32,781 nt of DNA from Novosphingobium sp. (lineage in GTDB: Bacteria > Pseudomonadota > Alphaproteobacteria > Sphingomonadales > Sphingomonadaceae): the NCBI GenBank assembly GCA_027311705.1, contig DAICYJ010000100.1:1-32781 (forward strand), in the 5' to 3' direction. Below are positions 7,636-15,523 of this stretch, piece by piece. A model generated the notes under the pieces. It was not told the DNA's origin. It ran no database searches and saw only the letters and a program-made list of their open reading frames with translations. Both the position numbers and the translations under genes were made by a program. Every line of letters begins with the position of its first letter. The stretch's first letter is position 1.

Positions 7636-8248
7636 CGTGGACGTGGTGCTGCAACGGGGCGAAGCGCGCATCGTCTGCCGCTTTGCAACCGGGCCCGGCG
7701 TGACGGCGTTGGTCGGTCGATCCGGCGCGGGCAAGACCAGCGTGCTGCACGCCATCGCCGGCTTGTTGCGTCCGCACGAGGGCCGCATTGCGGTAGGCGA
7801 TCAAGTGCTGTTCGATGCCGCTGCCCGCGTCGACATCGCGCCACAGCACCGCGCCTGCGGCTTCGTGTTTCAGGATCTGCGCCTGTTCCCCCACCGCCGT
7901 GTGCGGGAAAACCTGCTCTACGGCTGGCATCTGGCCCCGCCACGGCGGCGCTGGCTGTCGTTGGACGAGGCGGTGGCCTTTCTCGATATTGCGCCGCTGC
8001 TGCATCGCCACCCGCGCACGCTATCAGGCGGAGAGGCGCAACGCGTGGCCATCGGCCGCGCCCTGCTTTCTGGTCCTCGCTTCGTGCTGATGGACGAGCC
8101 ATTGACGTCGCTCGATGCTGCGCTGCGCAACGAGACCATGGCGGTGATCGAACGCATCCGCGACGAGCTGGCACTTCCGGTCCTGCTGGTTTCGCACGAT
8201 GCCCGCGAAGTGGAGCGTCTGGCGGATCATGTTGTCGCCATCGGCTGA
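7625..8248 (+). CDS. modC: Molybdate ABC transporter ATPase ModC, short form
   Basis: A 207-residue ATPase with Walker A GRSGAGKT (31-38), Q-loop Gln83 in FVFQDLRLFPH, signature LSGGE (133-137), Walker B FVLMDE (153-158) and H-loop His191. The protein stops about 16 residues after the H-loop. Typical ModC (about 350 residues) continues with a TOBE/MOP domain that binds molybdate and inhibits transport. That domain is missing, and the sequence downstream runs straight into the convergent TolC-like gene after 15 bases, so it is not an in-window frameshift remnant. Short ModC proteins are known in some proteobacteria. The overlapping start in modB is backed by GGGGAGGGG just upstream. Confidence 0.9.
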   Translation: MSFDVDVVLQRGEARIVCRFATGPGVTALVGRSGAGKTSVLHAIAGLLRPHEGRIAVGDQVLFDAAARVDIAPQHRACGFVFQDLRLFPHRRVRENLLYGWHLAPPRRRWLSLDEAVAFLDIAPLLHRHPRTLSGGEAQRVAIGRALLSGPRFVLMDEPLTSLDAALRNETMAVIERIRDELALPVLLVSHDAREVERLADHVVAIG

Positions 8249-8263
8249 ACTGACCCGCGCCGG

Positions 8264-9949
8264 CTATTTCTTGGCGGGAACCGGAACCGTATCCAGCTTT
8301 ACCGGCGGCGTTTCCAACTTGACCGCCGGATCGCGCAGCGCGCGTTTGTCTGCCGGGCCAACCGACAGGCCGTCGAGCGCGCGCATCAGCGGGGTGAACA
8401 GCGGTACGTCGCCGTGGCGCTTCACCCGGTCGTAATGGGTCTGCGCGTTGTACTGCGGGTCGTCGGGTAGCAGCCAGCGCTGTTCCAGCGCGCCCATTGC
8501 GGCCAGCACCCGCGCCTGCCCGATATAGGAGCCGGCAATAGCAGAGTTGTAATTGCTGCGCGCCGCCTGCAATTCGCGCGCCAGCTGCAGAACGTCGAGC
8601 GTGGTGACGAGCCCGGCGCGTTCCTGAAGCAGCGCGCCCTCATAGGCCTTCTGCGCCGCTTCGACCGACAGTCCCAAAGCGCCGATCGAGGCATCCTGCG
8701 ATTTCCAGTCGTTCCATGCGGCGGCCAGCTGGGCACGGCTATCGCGCAACGCTCCGTCGATCAGCCGCCAGTCGGCGTCGTTGGAAGCCTTTGCCTCGCC
8801 GACGCGCGCCTGCCGAAGCCCGCTTTCGAAGATCGGGCCTGAAATGATGAATTCGCCGCGCTGTTCCTTCACGCGGGCCTGGTTGTTGTAAGGACTCTGG
8901 CTGCCATAGTTGTAGGTGCCGCGAAAATCGACGCGGGGCATCAGGTCGGCCTTTGCCGAAACGAGACTGGCGCGCGAAACCCGCTCGCGCTCATGCGCGG
9001 CGAGCAGCACCGGATTGTGCCCTTCGGCATAGGCATAGGCTTCTTCCAGCGTGCGCACCGGCAGTTCGAGCGGGTTGGGTGCCGCCAGCGTCCCGGCCGG
9101 CGCACCGATCTTCTGCACGAAGACAGCCTCGCTCGACGCCGCATCGCGCTGCGCTGCATAAAGCTGTGCGCGGCCGAGTTCGGTGCGGGTGATGACCTGC
9201 TGGATATCGGTAACGGTCACTTCGTGAACCTTGAACCGGGATTGATTGTCGCCCAGTTCATTTTCCAGCGAATTGAGGTTGTCCCTGGCGATGGTCACGC
9301 CGGCACGATCGCGCAGCAGGCCGACATAGGCCGACACGGCATCGAGCATCGCCTGCTGCTCGGTCGATCGCAGTACCTGCGCCTGAAAAGCACGTTGCGC
9401 CACGGCGAACCGTTCCTGCGCGAATGTGCGGCCGAAGGTGAACAGCGGTTGGGTGAGGATCGCGGCGGCGGTGGTGCTCCATCCGCTTCTAATCGTGGAG
9501 CCTTTGGGAATCTGGCCGAAAATGTTCGGCGTCGGCTCGAAGCTGTCGCGAACGTAAGTGTCGCTGAGCTGATAGTTCAGCTTCGGTCCGTATTCCGCCC
9601 GCGCCTGTGGCACACGGTAGTCCACGCTCTTCACTGCGGCGCGCTGGGCCAACAGCGCGGGCGAGGTCCAGTAGGCGAGCCGCAAGGCATCAGGCAGAGC
9701 GGTGACTGGCGCGCCCGACGTGGCGAGCTGCGCTACGTCCGCTGGAGTCTCGTCGGGCAGGTCGACCGAAACGGCCATGCGTCCTTCGCCGGTATCGTCT
9801 TGCACGTCGCGTTGCGCATCCCAGCTAGTGGGTTGGTCGTCCGGCGGCCCCATCTGCGCTGAGGATTGCGCCGGAGCGGGTGCTGCGATCAGCAGCGCGG
9901 TCAGCGGCGCGGCACCGGCAAGAAGAACGGAAACGATCGAACGGCGCAT
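8264..9949 (-). CDS. TolC-family outer membrane channel of a type I secretion system
   Basis: A 561-residue protein with a signal peptide (about 1-27, ending APAPAQ), a long Pro/Asp-rich mature N-terminus, then the duplicated OEP domain. Typical TolC features include ARAEYGPKLNYQLSDTYVRD, long coiled-coil helices rich in Ala, Arg, Glu and Gln, the DVLQLARELQAARSNY segment and TLDVL near the second tip. It should form the trimeric outer-membrane tunnel for the ABC/HlyD pair encoded upstream on the same strand, starting 13 bases after the HlyD stop. AAAGGT precedes the ATG. The stop is 15 bases from the convergent modC stop, with no hairpin between them. Confidence 0.9.
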   Translation of the reverse strand: MRRSIVSVLLAGAAPLTALLIAAPAPAQSSAQMGPPDDQPTSWDAQRDVQDDTGEGRMAVSVDLPDETPADVAQLATSGAPVTALPDALRLAYWTSPALLAQRAAVKSVDYRVPQARAEYGPKLNYQLSDTYVRDSFEPTPNIFGQIPKGSTIRSGWSTTAAAILTQPLFTFGRTFAQERFAVAQRAFQAQVLRSTEQQAMLDAVSAYVGLLRDRAGVTIARDNLNSLENELGDNQSRFKVHEVTVTDIQQVITRTELGRAQLYAAQRDAASSEAVFVQKIGAPAGTLAAPNPLELPVRTLEEAYAYAEGHNPVLLAAHERERVSRASLVSAKADLMPRVDFRGTYNYGSQSPYNNQARVKEQRGEFIISGPIFESGLRQARVGEAKASNDADWRLIDGALRDSRAQLAAAWNDWKSQDASIGALGLSVEAAQKAYEGALLQERAGLVTTLDVLQLARELQAARSNYNSAIAGSYIGQARVLAAMGALEQRWLLPDDPQYNAQTHYDRVKRHGDVPLFTPLMRALDGLSVGPADKRALRDPAVKLETPPVKLDTVPVPAKK

Positions 9950-9962
9950 GGCGACCTTTGGT

Positions 9963-11312
9963 TCAGTTGTCGCGGAACGCGCGCATGAACTGGTCGCGCA
10001 ACGGCTTGGTGACGTAGGACAGCAACGATCGGCTGCCGGTCTCGATATAGACTTCGGCTGGCATGCCGCTGCGCAATTCCAGTCCCTCGCGCTTTACGGC
10101 CGCCGGGTCGACTTCGATCCGTACCATATAGAACGATTGCTGGGCTTCAGCATTCTCGCTGCGGTCGGTCGCGACATAAACCACTTTGCCGACGATCTGC
10201 GGGGTAGTTGCAAGATTGAACGCGCTGAACTGCACGCGCGCGACCTGGCCCTTGCCTACCTGGTCGATATCGGTGGGGCTGATCATCGCTTCCACCACCA
10301 TCACGTCCTTGTCGGGCACGATTTCCATGATCGGCTCGGCCGGGCGCACCACGTCACCCATGGCGGCAAAGGCGATCTTTTCGATCACGCCGGTATAGGG
10401 CGCGCGGATTTCGCTGCGGTCCTGCTGGTCGGTCGCGGCCACGCTGCGCAATTGCTGCTGGTTCAACGCGGTGTTGATCTGCGACAGATCGGTGCCGGCC
10501 TGCACGCGGCGCGTCTGCGTCATCTGGATCGACTGTTCCTGCGCCTCGGTAATCTTGGCGCGGGCCTGGGCGATCTGCGATTGCAGCGACCCGACGTTGC
10601 CATCAAGATCGACGGCGGTGCGTTCCAGTTGGTTCAGGCGGTTGATCGTCACGAGCTGCTTGTCCCACAGCTCCTTCACGCCCTGCCGTTCGGGCTCGAT
10701 CAGCTTGCGCTGCTGTTTCAGCGACGCGATCTGCGATTCGAGGCCGTGGATTTCCTGATTGTACTGCTGCATGCGGGCCGAAAGCTGGGCGCGCAAATCG
10801 CGCTCCTCGGTCTGGCGCATCCCAAACAAGTGCCGTTCGTCGGCCATGGCCTTTTGCGCGCTTGCTGTGTTGGATCGAGTCAGTTCCGGCGGGAATGTCA
10901 CCGAACCCAGGCCCAGCCTTTCCGCTTCCAGCCGGGCGCGCTGGGCGAGCAACTGTTCGACGGTCAGGTTGGAGTAGGTGGCATCCGCGCCGGTCACCTT
11001 GTCGTCCAACCGCATCAGCAACTGGCCGCGCTCCACGTGTTCGCCGTTATGGACGAGGATGCTTGAGATCACGCCGCCAGTGGGATGGGCGATGCGCTTG
11101 ACCCGCGATTCCACGCCGACCTGCCCGCCACCGATCACCGCGCCGCCGATTGGCACAACCGCCGCGAGCAGGAACAGGATAACGACAAGTCCGCCGATCG
11201 ACAGCAGCAGGCGCGACAGCAGCTTGGGCGCCTGGGGGCGATCGGCCGGGTCTTCCCACAGTACGGGAAGCACCTGTCGTGCGGGATCGGTGCTGGCGAG
11301 CGGCATGTTCAT
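9963..11312 (-). CDS. HlyD-family membrane fusion protein (type I secretion)
   Basis: A 449-residue protein with a short cytoplasmic N-terminus and one transmembrane helix (about residues 32-52). A lipoyl/barrel-sandwich part follows (VKRIAHPTGGVISSILVHNGEHVERGQLLMRLDD), then a long alpha-helical coiled coil (about 120-290), and a C-terminal beta-barrel with IRAPYTGVIEKI. The length and layout match PrtE/PrsE-type adaptors that connect a type I ABC exporter to a TolC-like channel. The ATG overlaps the TGA of the ABC gene by four bases (ATGA), indicating translational coupling. AAGGGAGC lies about six bases upstream. Confidence 0.92.
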   Translation of the reverse strand: MNMPLASTDPARQVLPVLWEDPADRPQAPKLLSRLLLSIGGLVVILFLLAAVVPIGGAVIGGGQVGVESRVKRIAHPTGGVISSILVHNGEHVERGQLLMRLDDKVTGADATYSNLTVEQLLAQRARLEAERLGLGSVTFPPELTRSNTASAQKAMADERHLFGMRQTEERDLRAQLSARMQQYNQEIHGLESQIASLKQQRKLIEPERQGVKELWDKQLVTINRLNQLERTAVDLDGNVGSLQSQIAQARAKITEAQEQSIQMTQTRRVQAGTDLSQINTALNQQQLRSVAATDQQDRSEIRAPYTGVIEKIAFAAMGDVVRPAEPIMEIVPDKDVMVVEAMISPTDIDQVGKGQVARVQFSAFNLATTPQIVGKVVYVATDRSENAEAQQSFYMVRIEVDPAAVKREGLELRSGMPAEVYIETGSRSLLSYVTKPLRDQFMRAFRDN

Positions 11313-13057
11313 GCGGCTGCTCCCTTGCCGGCAGCATCCTGTGCCGGTTCCGGCTCGTCCTTGACGATGCGCGGAGTTTCGTTGCCATTCATCCGCTTCA
11401 TCACGGCATCGCGCTCGCCGAAATCGACCAGGCGGCCGCCGTTGATCACGGCGAGGTGCGTGGCGGGGCCGAGTGTGGCCGGGCGGTGGGTGATCATGAT
11501 GACGATGCCGCCGCGTTCACGCACGCCCTGAACGGCATGGGCGAGCGCAGCGTCGCCCGTTGCGTCAAGGTTGGAGTTGGCTTCGTCGAGCACCAGCAGG
11601 AACGGATCGCCATAGAGCGCGCGGGCAAGCCCGATGCGCTGGCGCTGGCCGGCCGATAGCTCCGCCCCGCCGCCAGATATTGGCGTTTCATAGCCGTCGC
11701 TCATCGCCAGGATGGCTTCGTGCATGCCGGCGGCGCGCGCAGCCGCGACCACGGCTTCGGATGTTGCGTCGGGATCGAAGCGCGCGATGTTCTGGCCGAT
11801 GGTGCCGTCAACCAGATCGACGGTCTGAGGAACATAACCAAAGAAACTGCCCAGCGTTTCAGCGTCCCACTGGTCCAGCGTCGCGCCATCGAGGCGGATC
11901 TCACCGCGCGCTGGCCGCCATATGCCGAGAATTGCGCGCACCAGTGTGGTTTTGCCGGCAGCACTCGGCCCAATCACGGCGAGCACCTGTCCGGGGGTCA
12001 GCGTCATGGTCACGCCAGAAAGCGTGAAGCGCTGAGTGCCCGGAGGAGCGACCCACACGTCGCGCAGCGAAACTTCGCCGGTCGGCCGGGCGAGTTCCAC
12101 GGTGCGCGCGGGCGGCTTGCGAAATGCGCTGACGGCCTGCACCACCCGGCTCCAGCCGGTGCGCGCGGCGATCATGCCGCGCCAGTTGCCGATAGCCTGA
12201 TCGACCGGGGCCAGCGCGCGGCCGGACAGCACCGAGGATGCGAGAATGACGCCGCCCGATGCCTGCCCATCGATCACCAGCAGCGCGCCAACGGTGAGGA
12301 TCAGCGATTGCAGCAGCATGCGGAACGATTTGCTTGCCCCGCCAAGCCGCGAGACGGTGCGCGAAAGGAACGACTGCGCTTCGATGAAGCTGCCTTCCCA
12401 TCCGGACGTGCGCTTCACCAGCCGTTCCTGCATGCCCATCGCAAGCGCGGATTCGGCGAAACGGATTTCGGAGAGCGCGGCGGCAGAACGCCGGCCGGTG
12501 ATGTTGGCCAGTTCGCGCGAGCCCATCTGGGTGCGCTTGTTCGACCAGATCGCCAGGCCGGCCATTACGAAGGTGCCGAGCAGCGCGGTCAGCCCCAGCC
12601 ACCAGTGCAGGGCAAACAGCACGGCCATGAACATGATCACCCACGGCAGATCGATCAGCGCGACCGGGCCCTGGCTGGCGAGAAAGGTATGGATGGAATC
12701 GAGATCGCGGTTGAACTGCAACCCGTCGCCCTTGTCCGCACCCTGCCGCAGCGGGCGGGTGACGGTGGCGTAATGCACCGCGCTGAACAGGTCGTCGTGC
12801 ACGCCGTTGGCCACGCCCAGCAGTGCTTCGCTGCGAATGGCCTCGAACATCGCCTGGAAAATGTAAAGCAGCACCAGCATGCCGAACAGGCCCACCAGCG
12901 TGGGAATGCTGCGGCTTGGCAGCACCGAGTCATAGACCAGCATCATGTAGGCAGAGCCCGCGAAAACCATCACGTTAAGCAGCACGCTGGCAATGGCGAC
13001 GAGAATCAGGTTGGCGCGGTAACGCCGCATGAACAAGCTAAGGAACTGACGGTCCAC
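11309..13057 (-). CDS. Type I secretion ABC permease/ATPase (PrtD/PrsD-like)
   Basis: About 582 residues. The N-terminal half is an ABC transmembrane domain (helices near 20-45, 58-78, 137-178, 255-285); the C-terminal half carries Walker A GPSAAGKTT (about 363-371), signature LSAGQRQRIGLARAL, Walker B FLLVLDEANSNLD and an H-loop MITHRP. There is no N-terminal C39 peptidase, so it belongs with PrtD/HlyB-like exporters of proteins with a C-terminal signal, and PrtD is the closest in length. The frame also allows a GTG start at 13075, but that has no ribosome-binding site; the GTG at 13057 follows GGGGGAG by nine bases and is preferred. No RTX-type substrate gene is visible in the window. Confidence 0.9.
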   Translation of the reverse strand: MDRQFLSLFMRRYRANLILVAIASVLLNVMVFAGSAYMMLVYDSVLPSRSIPTLVGLFGMLVLLYIFQAMFEAIRSEALLGVANGVHDDLFSAVHYATVTRPLRQGADKGDGLQFNRDLDSIHTFLASQGPVALIDLPWVIMFMAVLFALHWWLGLTALLGTFVMAGLAIWSNKRTQMGSRELANITGRRSAAALSEIRFAESALAMGMQERLVKRTSGWEGSFIEAQSFLSRTVSRLGGASKSFRMLLQSLILTVGALLVIDGQASGGVILASSVLSGRALAPVDQAIGNWRGMIAARTGWSRVVQAVSAFRKPPARTVELARPTGEVSLRDVWVAPPGTQRFTLSGVTMTLTPGQVLAVIGPSAAGKTTLVRAILGIWRPARGEIRLDGATLDQWDAETLGSFFGYVPQTVDLVDGTIGQNIARFDPDATSEAVVAAARAAGMHEAILAMSDGYETPISGGGAELSAGQRQRIGLARALYGDPFLLVLDEANSNLDATGDAALAHAVQGVRERGGIVIMITHRPATLGPATHLAVINGGRLVDFGERDAVMKRMNGNETPRIVKDEPEPAQDAAGKGAAA

Positions 13058-13238
13058 GTCCGGTGTCTCCCCCACGCCGGGGGCTAGACGAATGACGTCA
13101 TGCCCGCAAGCGCGATTTCGCCCACTTTAGAGGCACGGAATTACGAGAGAAACCCGCTAGATGACAATTGTTTCAATTGCGGTTTGTCACGGTCCTGAAC
13201 AGGTTTGATCGCCTCGATTCAGCCCCGGGACCATCCTG

Positions 13239-14201
13239 TTACACCGGACGATCCAATTGCACGCCGCAGATCATGATCTCGCACCACAGGCCTTCGGGTG
13301 CGAATGTAATTTCTACCGCGTCAAGGCCTGGCTGTGGCAACAGCAGGCGCATGCCGATGCCGGTGCGTTCGGGCGGGGCCACGCGCGGTCCGCCAGTTTC
13401 CTTCCACAGGATGTAGAGGCTGCGCCCGTCAACTGCGACGAACCAGTTCACGTCCACCCGGCCGGTCTGGTTGGATAAAGCGCCATGCTTGACCGCGTTG
13501 GTCGCCAGTTCGTGCACCGCCATGATCAGCGGGATGCAGCTGTCGTTGGGCAGGGTGCAGGGGGCCCCGGCCAGGTGAATGCGTCCGTCGGGGTTGATGG
13601 GTTCGATCGTACGCGCGATCACGTCCGGCAGATGGCCCTGCACTTCGGTGCCGATGCGCAGCAGGTCGCTCGCCTTGGCCAACCCTTCCAGCCGGCTGGA
13701 AAACTCATGGAAGAAGTCCAGCGGAGATTCAGCTTTCGGCCCACGCGACGCCAGCGCCTGGATGATAGCCAGCATATTGCGAACCCGGTGCCGCAGTTCG
13801 CGGTTGAACCCTTCCTGCTGCAAGGCGAGAGTATCGAGCATGCGCACCGTGCGGCGCAGCGTGTTGCCCATCAGGACAATCAGGGCCGAGGATAAAGTGA
13901 ACAGCACAAAATAGCCGACGCGGGTTGCGTTAACTTCCGCGAACCACGCACCGCCACCGAACAGCCGCTGAGCAACGAAGGCCGCAATCCCGGCGAACAC
14001 GATGGCATAGCGCGCATCGAGAAGCAGCGATGCCACCAGCATGCTCGGCCAATAGGTGAGGAACGGCACGCCCATTCCCCCTTGGTCGACCAGCAAGCGG
14101 ACAATAGTCGGGGCTAGGAGCAGTCCGGTCAGCCATGCGAGCTGTTCCAGCGCCGACCGCTCACGACTGATAGCCCAGCGCATGGCCGGCATTCTTTCCA
14201 T
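13239..14201 (-). CDS. HWE-family sensor histidine kinase, membrane-bound
   Basis: About 320 residues. Four hydrophobic segments in the first 120 residues resemble the KdpD-like DUF4118 sensor domain. The phosphoacceptor box follows, ELRHRVRNMLAIIQALA, with His138. The ATPase domain has the N-box HELATNAVKHGALS and the diagnostic WKETGGP motif that gives HWE kinases their name. Such kinases are frequent in alphaproteobacteria, and several control the PhyR/EcfG general stress response; the partner of this one is unknown and no PhyR is nearby. The frame extends to 14279, but the ATG at 14201 is preceded by AAGGAA with six bases spacing, and the extra 26 upstream residues look non-coding. It lies downstream of, and in the same direction as, other signalling genes. 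Confidence 0.88.
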   Translation of the reverse strand: MERMPAMRWAISRERSALEQLAWLTGLLLAPTIVRLLVDQGGMGVPFLTYWPSMLVASLLLDARYAIVFAGIAAFVAQRLFGGGAWFAEVNATRVGYFVLFTLSSALIVLMGNTLRRTVRMLDTLALQQEGFNRELRHRVRNMLAIIQALASRGPKAESPLDFFHEFSSRLEGLAKASDLLRIGTEVQGHLPDVIARTIEPINPDGRIHLAGAPCTLPNDSCIPLIMAVHELATNAVKHGALSNQTGRVDVNWFVAVDGRSLYILWKETGGPRVAPPERTGIGMRLLLPQPGLDAVEITFAPEGLWCEIMICGVQLDRPV

Positions 14202-14353
14202 CCCTGTTTCCTTCTGCGCGACCCGCTCCCCGACGATGCCCGTCGTTCGATCCGGATCGGATCGTATTAGGAAGAGCAACCCCCTATGGCCATATTGAAA
14301 TTAGGAATTGTTGATTGCGCAGATGGAAACGAATGTGGCGTGTGGCCCATTAA

Positions 14354-14758
14354 CTATGCCGCGATGTCTCGAGTCATCGCGCTGGTTTGTTGCGGGGCGA
14401 ATGCCATCGGGGGCAGTGGCCTTGGCGGGGCCAGCCGCAGGGCGTCGGCCAGATCGATCACCATTGCGACGGCGCGTATCTCATCGGGCGTAAGTCCGTC
14501 GAAATCGGGCAGGAAGGCCCGGCATGCCTGCAGCAGGTTGCCCGGATTGCGCTCCAGTTCCGAACGATAATGCGCGATCGTGTTGCATCCGTCGACATCG
14601 GCCCAGCGCAGCCCACTGGGCATGGGGCGTTCGTGAAAATCCCATAGGGCGGCGATGGCGCGTTCAACCGCGTCGCGCGCCTGGTCGCCCAGCGCTTCGC
14701 CCGATGCACGGGCTTTCAATTTGTTACGATAGCGGCGCTGCCGCTCGGCGTTGCTCAT
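14354..14758 (-). CDS. Conserved-type hypothetical protein with MSNAERQRRYR start
   Basis: A 134-residue protein with a basic N-terminus, MSNAERQRRYRNKLKA, a pattern seen at the start of many small alphaproteobacterial and phage-related hypothetical proteins. The rest is helical and acidic, with PDFDGLTPDEIRAVAMVIDLADALR near the C-terminus. No catalytic motif or known domain was recognised. The basic N-terminus could contact nucleic acid, but this is a guess. The start is uncertain: ATGs at 14764 and 14758 both fit and neither has a clear ribosome-binding site. A palindromic GTTACGTAAC and the GTAACAGG motif lie about 55 bases upstream. Confidence 0.6.
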   Translation of the reverse strand: MSNAERQRRYRNKLKARASGEALGDQARDAVERAIAALWDFHERPMPSGLRWADVDGCNTIAHYRSELERNPGNLLQACRAFLPDFDGLTPDEIRAVAMVIDLADALRLAPPRPLPPMAFAPQQTSAMTRDIAA

Positions 14759-14805
14759 GGCCATGCCCGGCACGATAGGCCTGTGCAGGGGGTGCCGACA
14801 ATCGG

Positions 14806-14826
14806 GTAACACCCTGTTACGTAACC
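14806..14826 (-). promoter_or_regulatory. GTAACAGG motif with palindrome, upstream of the 14354-14758 gene
   Basis: Minus-strand reading gives GGTTACGTAACAGGG (14826-14812), containing the perfect palindrome GTTACGTAAC (14816-14825). A further GTAAC at 14806-14810 (plus strand) makes an inverted repeat with GTTAC at 14816-14820. The same GTAACAGG occurs upstream of the kinase/regulator operon and of the type I secretion operon in the same orientation. Confidence 0.3.
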
Positions 14827-14899
14827 ATGCGTATGGCCGTCGAGGCGTAGACCGTCTGGCGTTCAGCCTTCGCGCCTGGCGGCCCTTCGGGTCTGCCGG

Positions 14900-15523
14900 T
14901 CAGCCTTCCGGATCGTTGACCGCCAACAGCGCCAGTTCGGTGCGGTTGTCGATGCCCAGCTTCTGATACATGGCGTGGAGGTACACTTTGACCGTACCTT
15001 CGCCGATGTTCAGTTCCTGCCCGATATCGCGATTGCGCAATCCGCGTGCCACCAGCCGGGCGATGCGCCGTTCGCGCGGGTTCAGCCGCTCCAGCGGGCC
15101 GCCTTCGGGATTGAGCGAGATGTCGAGCGCGCGCTGGAGAAACACCGGTGCAATGGCCTTCTGTCCGGCATGGACCTTTTCCAGCACATCGACCAGTTCG
15201 TCCTCGGCCCCGTCCTTGGAGACGATACCTTCGACGCCGGCGCGCATCACCGACATCAGCTGGCGGTCGTTAATCTCGGCCGTCAGCAGCACGATGGGTC
15301 GCTTGTCGCCTTTGGCGCGCAAGGCCTCCAGCGTCTGCACACCGTTCATGCCGGGCATATTGATGTCGAGCAGCACGATCGCAGGGTTGTGCGTGTCGAT
15401 CGCCGCCAGCGTTTCCTCGCCGCTGGCAGTCGCGGCCACCACCTGGAATTGGCTGCCGCGCAGCACGGCCTCCACGCCGGCGCGGATAAAGCCATGGTCG
15501 TCAGCGATCAGAACCGGAATCAT
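14900..15523 (-). CDS. NarL/FixJ-family response regulator
   Basis: A 207-residue two-domain regulator. The receiver domain has the acidic pair at Asp8-Asp9, the phosphoacceptor Asp53 in LLDINMPGMNG, Thr in LLTAEI and Lys in VSKDG. The C-terminal LuxR-type helix-turn-helix starts with LNPRERRIARLVARGLRNRDIGQEL and contains GEGTVKVYLHAMYQKLGI. It is the expected partner of the kinase whose stop codon its ATG overlaps by four bases (ATGA at 15520-15523). The frame also extends upstream to 15580, but MIPVLIADDHG is the natural receiver start. Confidence 0.93.
   Translation of the reverse strand: MIPVLIADDHGFIRAGVEAVLRGSQFQVVAATASGEETLAAIDTHNPAIVLLDINMPGMNGVQTLEALRAKGDKRPIVLLTAEINDRQLMSVMRAGVEGIVSKDGAEDELVDVLEKVHAGQKAIAPVFLQRALDISLNPEGGPLERLNPRERRIARLVARGLRNRDIGQELNIGEGTVKVYLHAMYQKLGIDNRTELALLAVNDPEG

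Noticed and set aside
13092..13101. Perfect 10-base palindrome ATGACGTCAT upstream of the type I secretion operon.
   Set aside because: Palindromes of this length are expected many times in a window of this size, and no second copy was seen.
14248..14259. Palindrome CGATCCGGATCG upstream of the HWE kinase.
   Set aside because: Its six-base arms are expected several times by chance and no repeat or function supports it.
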